Shown here piece by piece: positions 17,091 to 17,208 of a stretch of DNA of 17,208 nt (positions within the stretch are counted from its first letter, which is position 1; every line of letters begins with the position of its first letter). Below the pieces are notes generated by a model. It was not told the DNA's origin. It worked only from the letters and a program-made list of their open reading frames with translations, and ran no database searches. The position numbers were made by a program, and so were the translations under genes. Origin of the DNA: Pinguiococcus pyrenoidosus (Eukaryota; Sar; Pinguiophyceae; Pinguiochrysidales; Pinguiochrysidaceae); contig JAAMXY010001996.1 in assembly GCA_019677205.1 (NCBI GenBank), forward strand, positions 1 through 17,208, read 5' to 3'.

Positions 17091-17208
17091 CTACTTGTGC
17101 TTGAACTCGGCCTTGCGCTTCTCCACGAAGGCAGCCATGCCTTCCTTCTGATCCTCCAGGCCAAAGCATGCGTGAAACATTCGGCGCTCGAAGCGCAGGC
17201 CTTCCTGC
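17091..17208 (-). CDS. ECHS1-like: Enoyl-CoA hydratase, mitochondrial type, C-terminal fragment
   Basis: The last 38 codons of a minus-strand gene, running off the right edge of the window and ending in TAG at 17093-17091. The peptide contains [14 protein letters not shown] followed by [20 protein letters not shown]. This matches the conserved C-terminus of mitochondrial short-chain enoyl-CoA hydratase (crotonase family), where DQKEGMxAFxEKRKxxF is characteristic. The enzyme hydrates trans-2-enoyl-CoA in fatty-acid beta-oxidation and branched-chain amino-acid breakdown. The catalytic glutamates and any targeting peptide lie outside the window. The spacing to the EGF gene stop is tight and convergent. 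Confidence 0.88.
   Translation of the reverse strand, partial: QEGLRFERRMFHACFGLEDQKEGMAAFVEKRKAEFKHK

Overview
The window is a gene-dense stretch of a eukaryotic nuclear genome. It has GC-rich coding sequence, genes on both strands, and many short introns. In my splice models the introns with no obvious repeats are about 68-105 nt, nearly all GT-AG, and reading phase is preserved across every proposed junction. The gene content suggests a protist of the stramenopile/alveolate (SAR) type. The clues are a secreted EGF-like protein with a 'CPxGD...PGTKE' module and a membrane-anchored GH81 glucanase ending in a Cys-rich 'LGLxGxCCP' tail. This lineage call is a judgement from recalled family resemblance, not a search. 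No prokaryotic signals, CRISPR arrays, rRNA or tRNA were seen.

Layout, left to right. (1) 1-432: possibly the last exon of a plus-strand gene, weakly supported. (2) 433-2635, minus: a two-exon gene for a large protein with a coiled coil, two IQ-like motifs and three Tudor-like segments. (3) 3196-3672, plus: a small protein with a Cys-cluster, divergent from gene 2. (4) 3772-5740, minus: a six-exon DUF616 (TOD1/MUCI70-type) glycosyltransferase with a signal peptide. (5) 5972-7084, plus: an unrecognised charged protein. (6) 7228-8346, minus: a four-exon EEF1AKMT4/METTL13-like methyltransferase. (7) 8971-12546, plus: an eleven-exon type II membrane GH81 endo-beta-1,3-glucanase. (8) 12993-13679, minus: an unrecognised protein. 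(9) 13680-14829: a poorly resolved stretch with weak coding candidates on both strands. (10) 14830-17001, plus: a secreted multi-EGF protein in one exon. (11) 17091-17208, minus: the C-terminus of a mitochondrial-type enoyl-CoA hydratase, cut by the window edge.

There is no operon-like logic. Three products (DUF616 transferase, GH81 glucanase, EGF protein) enter the secretory pathway and concern glycans or the cell surface. The others look cytosolic, nuclear or mitochondrial. The start regions of several genes share an E2F-like TTGGCGCC/TTTGGCGC motif. The three longest introns each hold a tandem repeat.

I did not find a clearly new multi-gene system. The most interesting items are the architecture of the tethered GH81 enzyme, the IQ/Tudor protein, the shared promoter motif, and the repeat-bearing introns.
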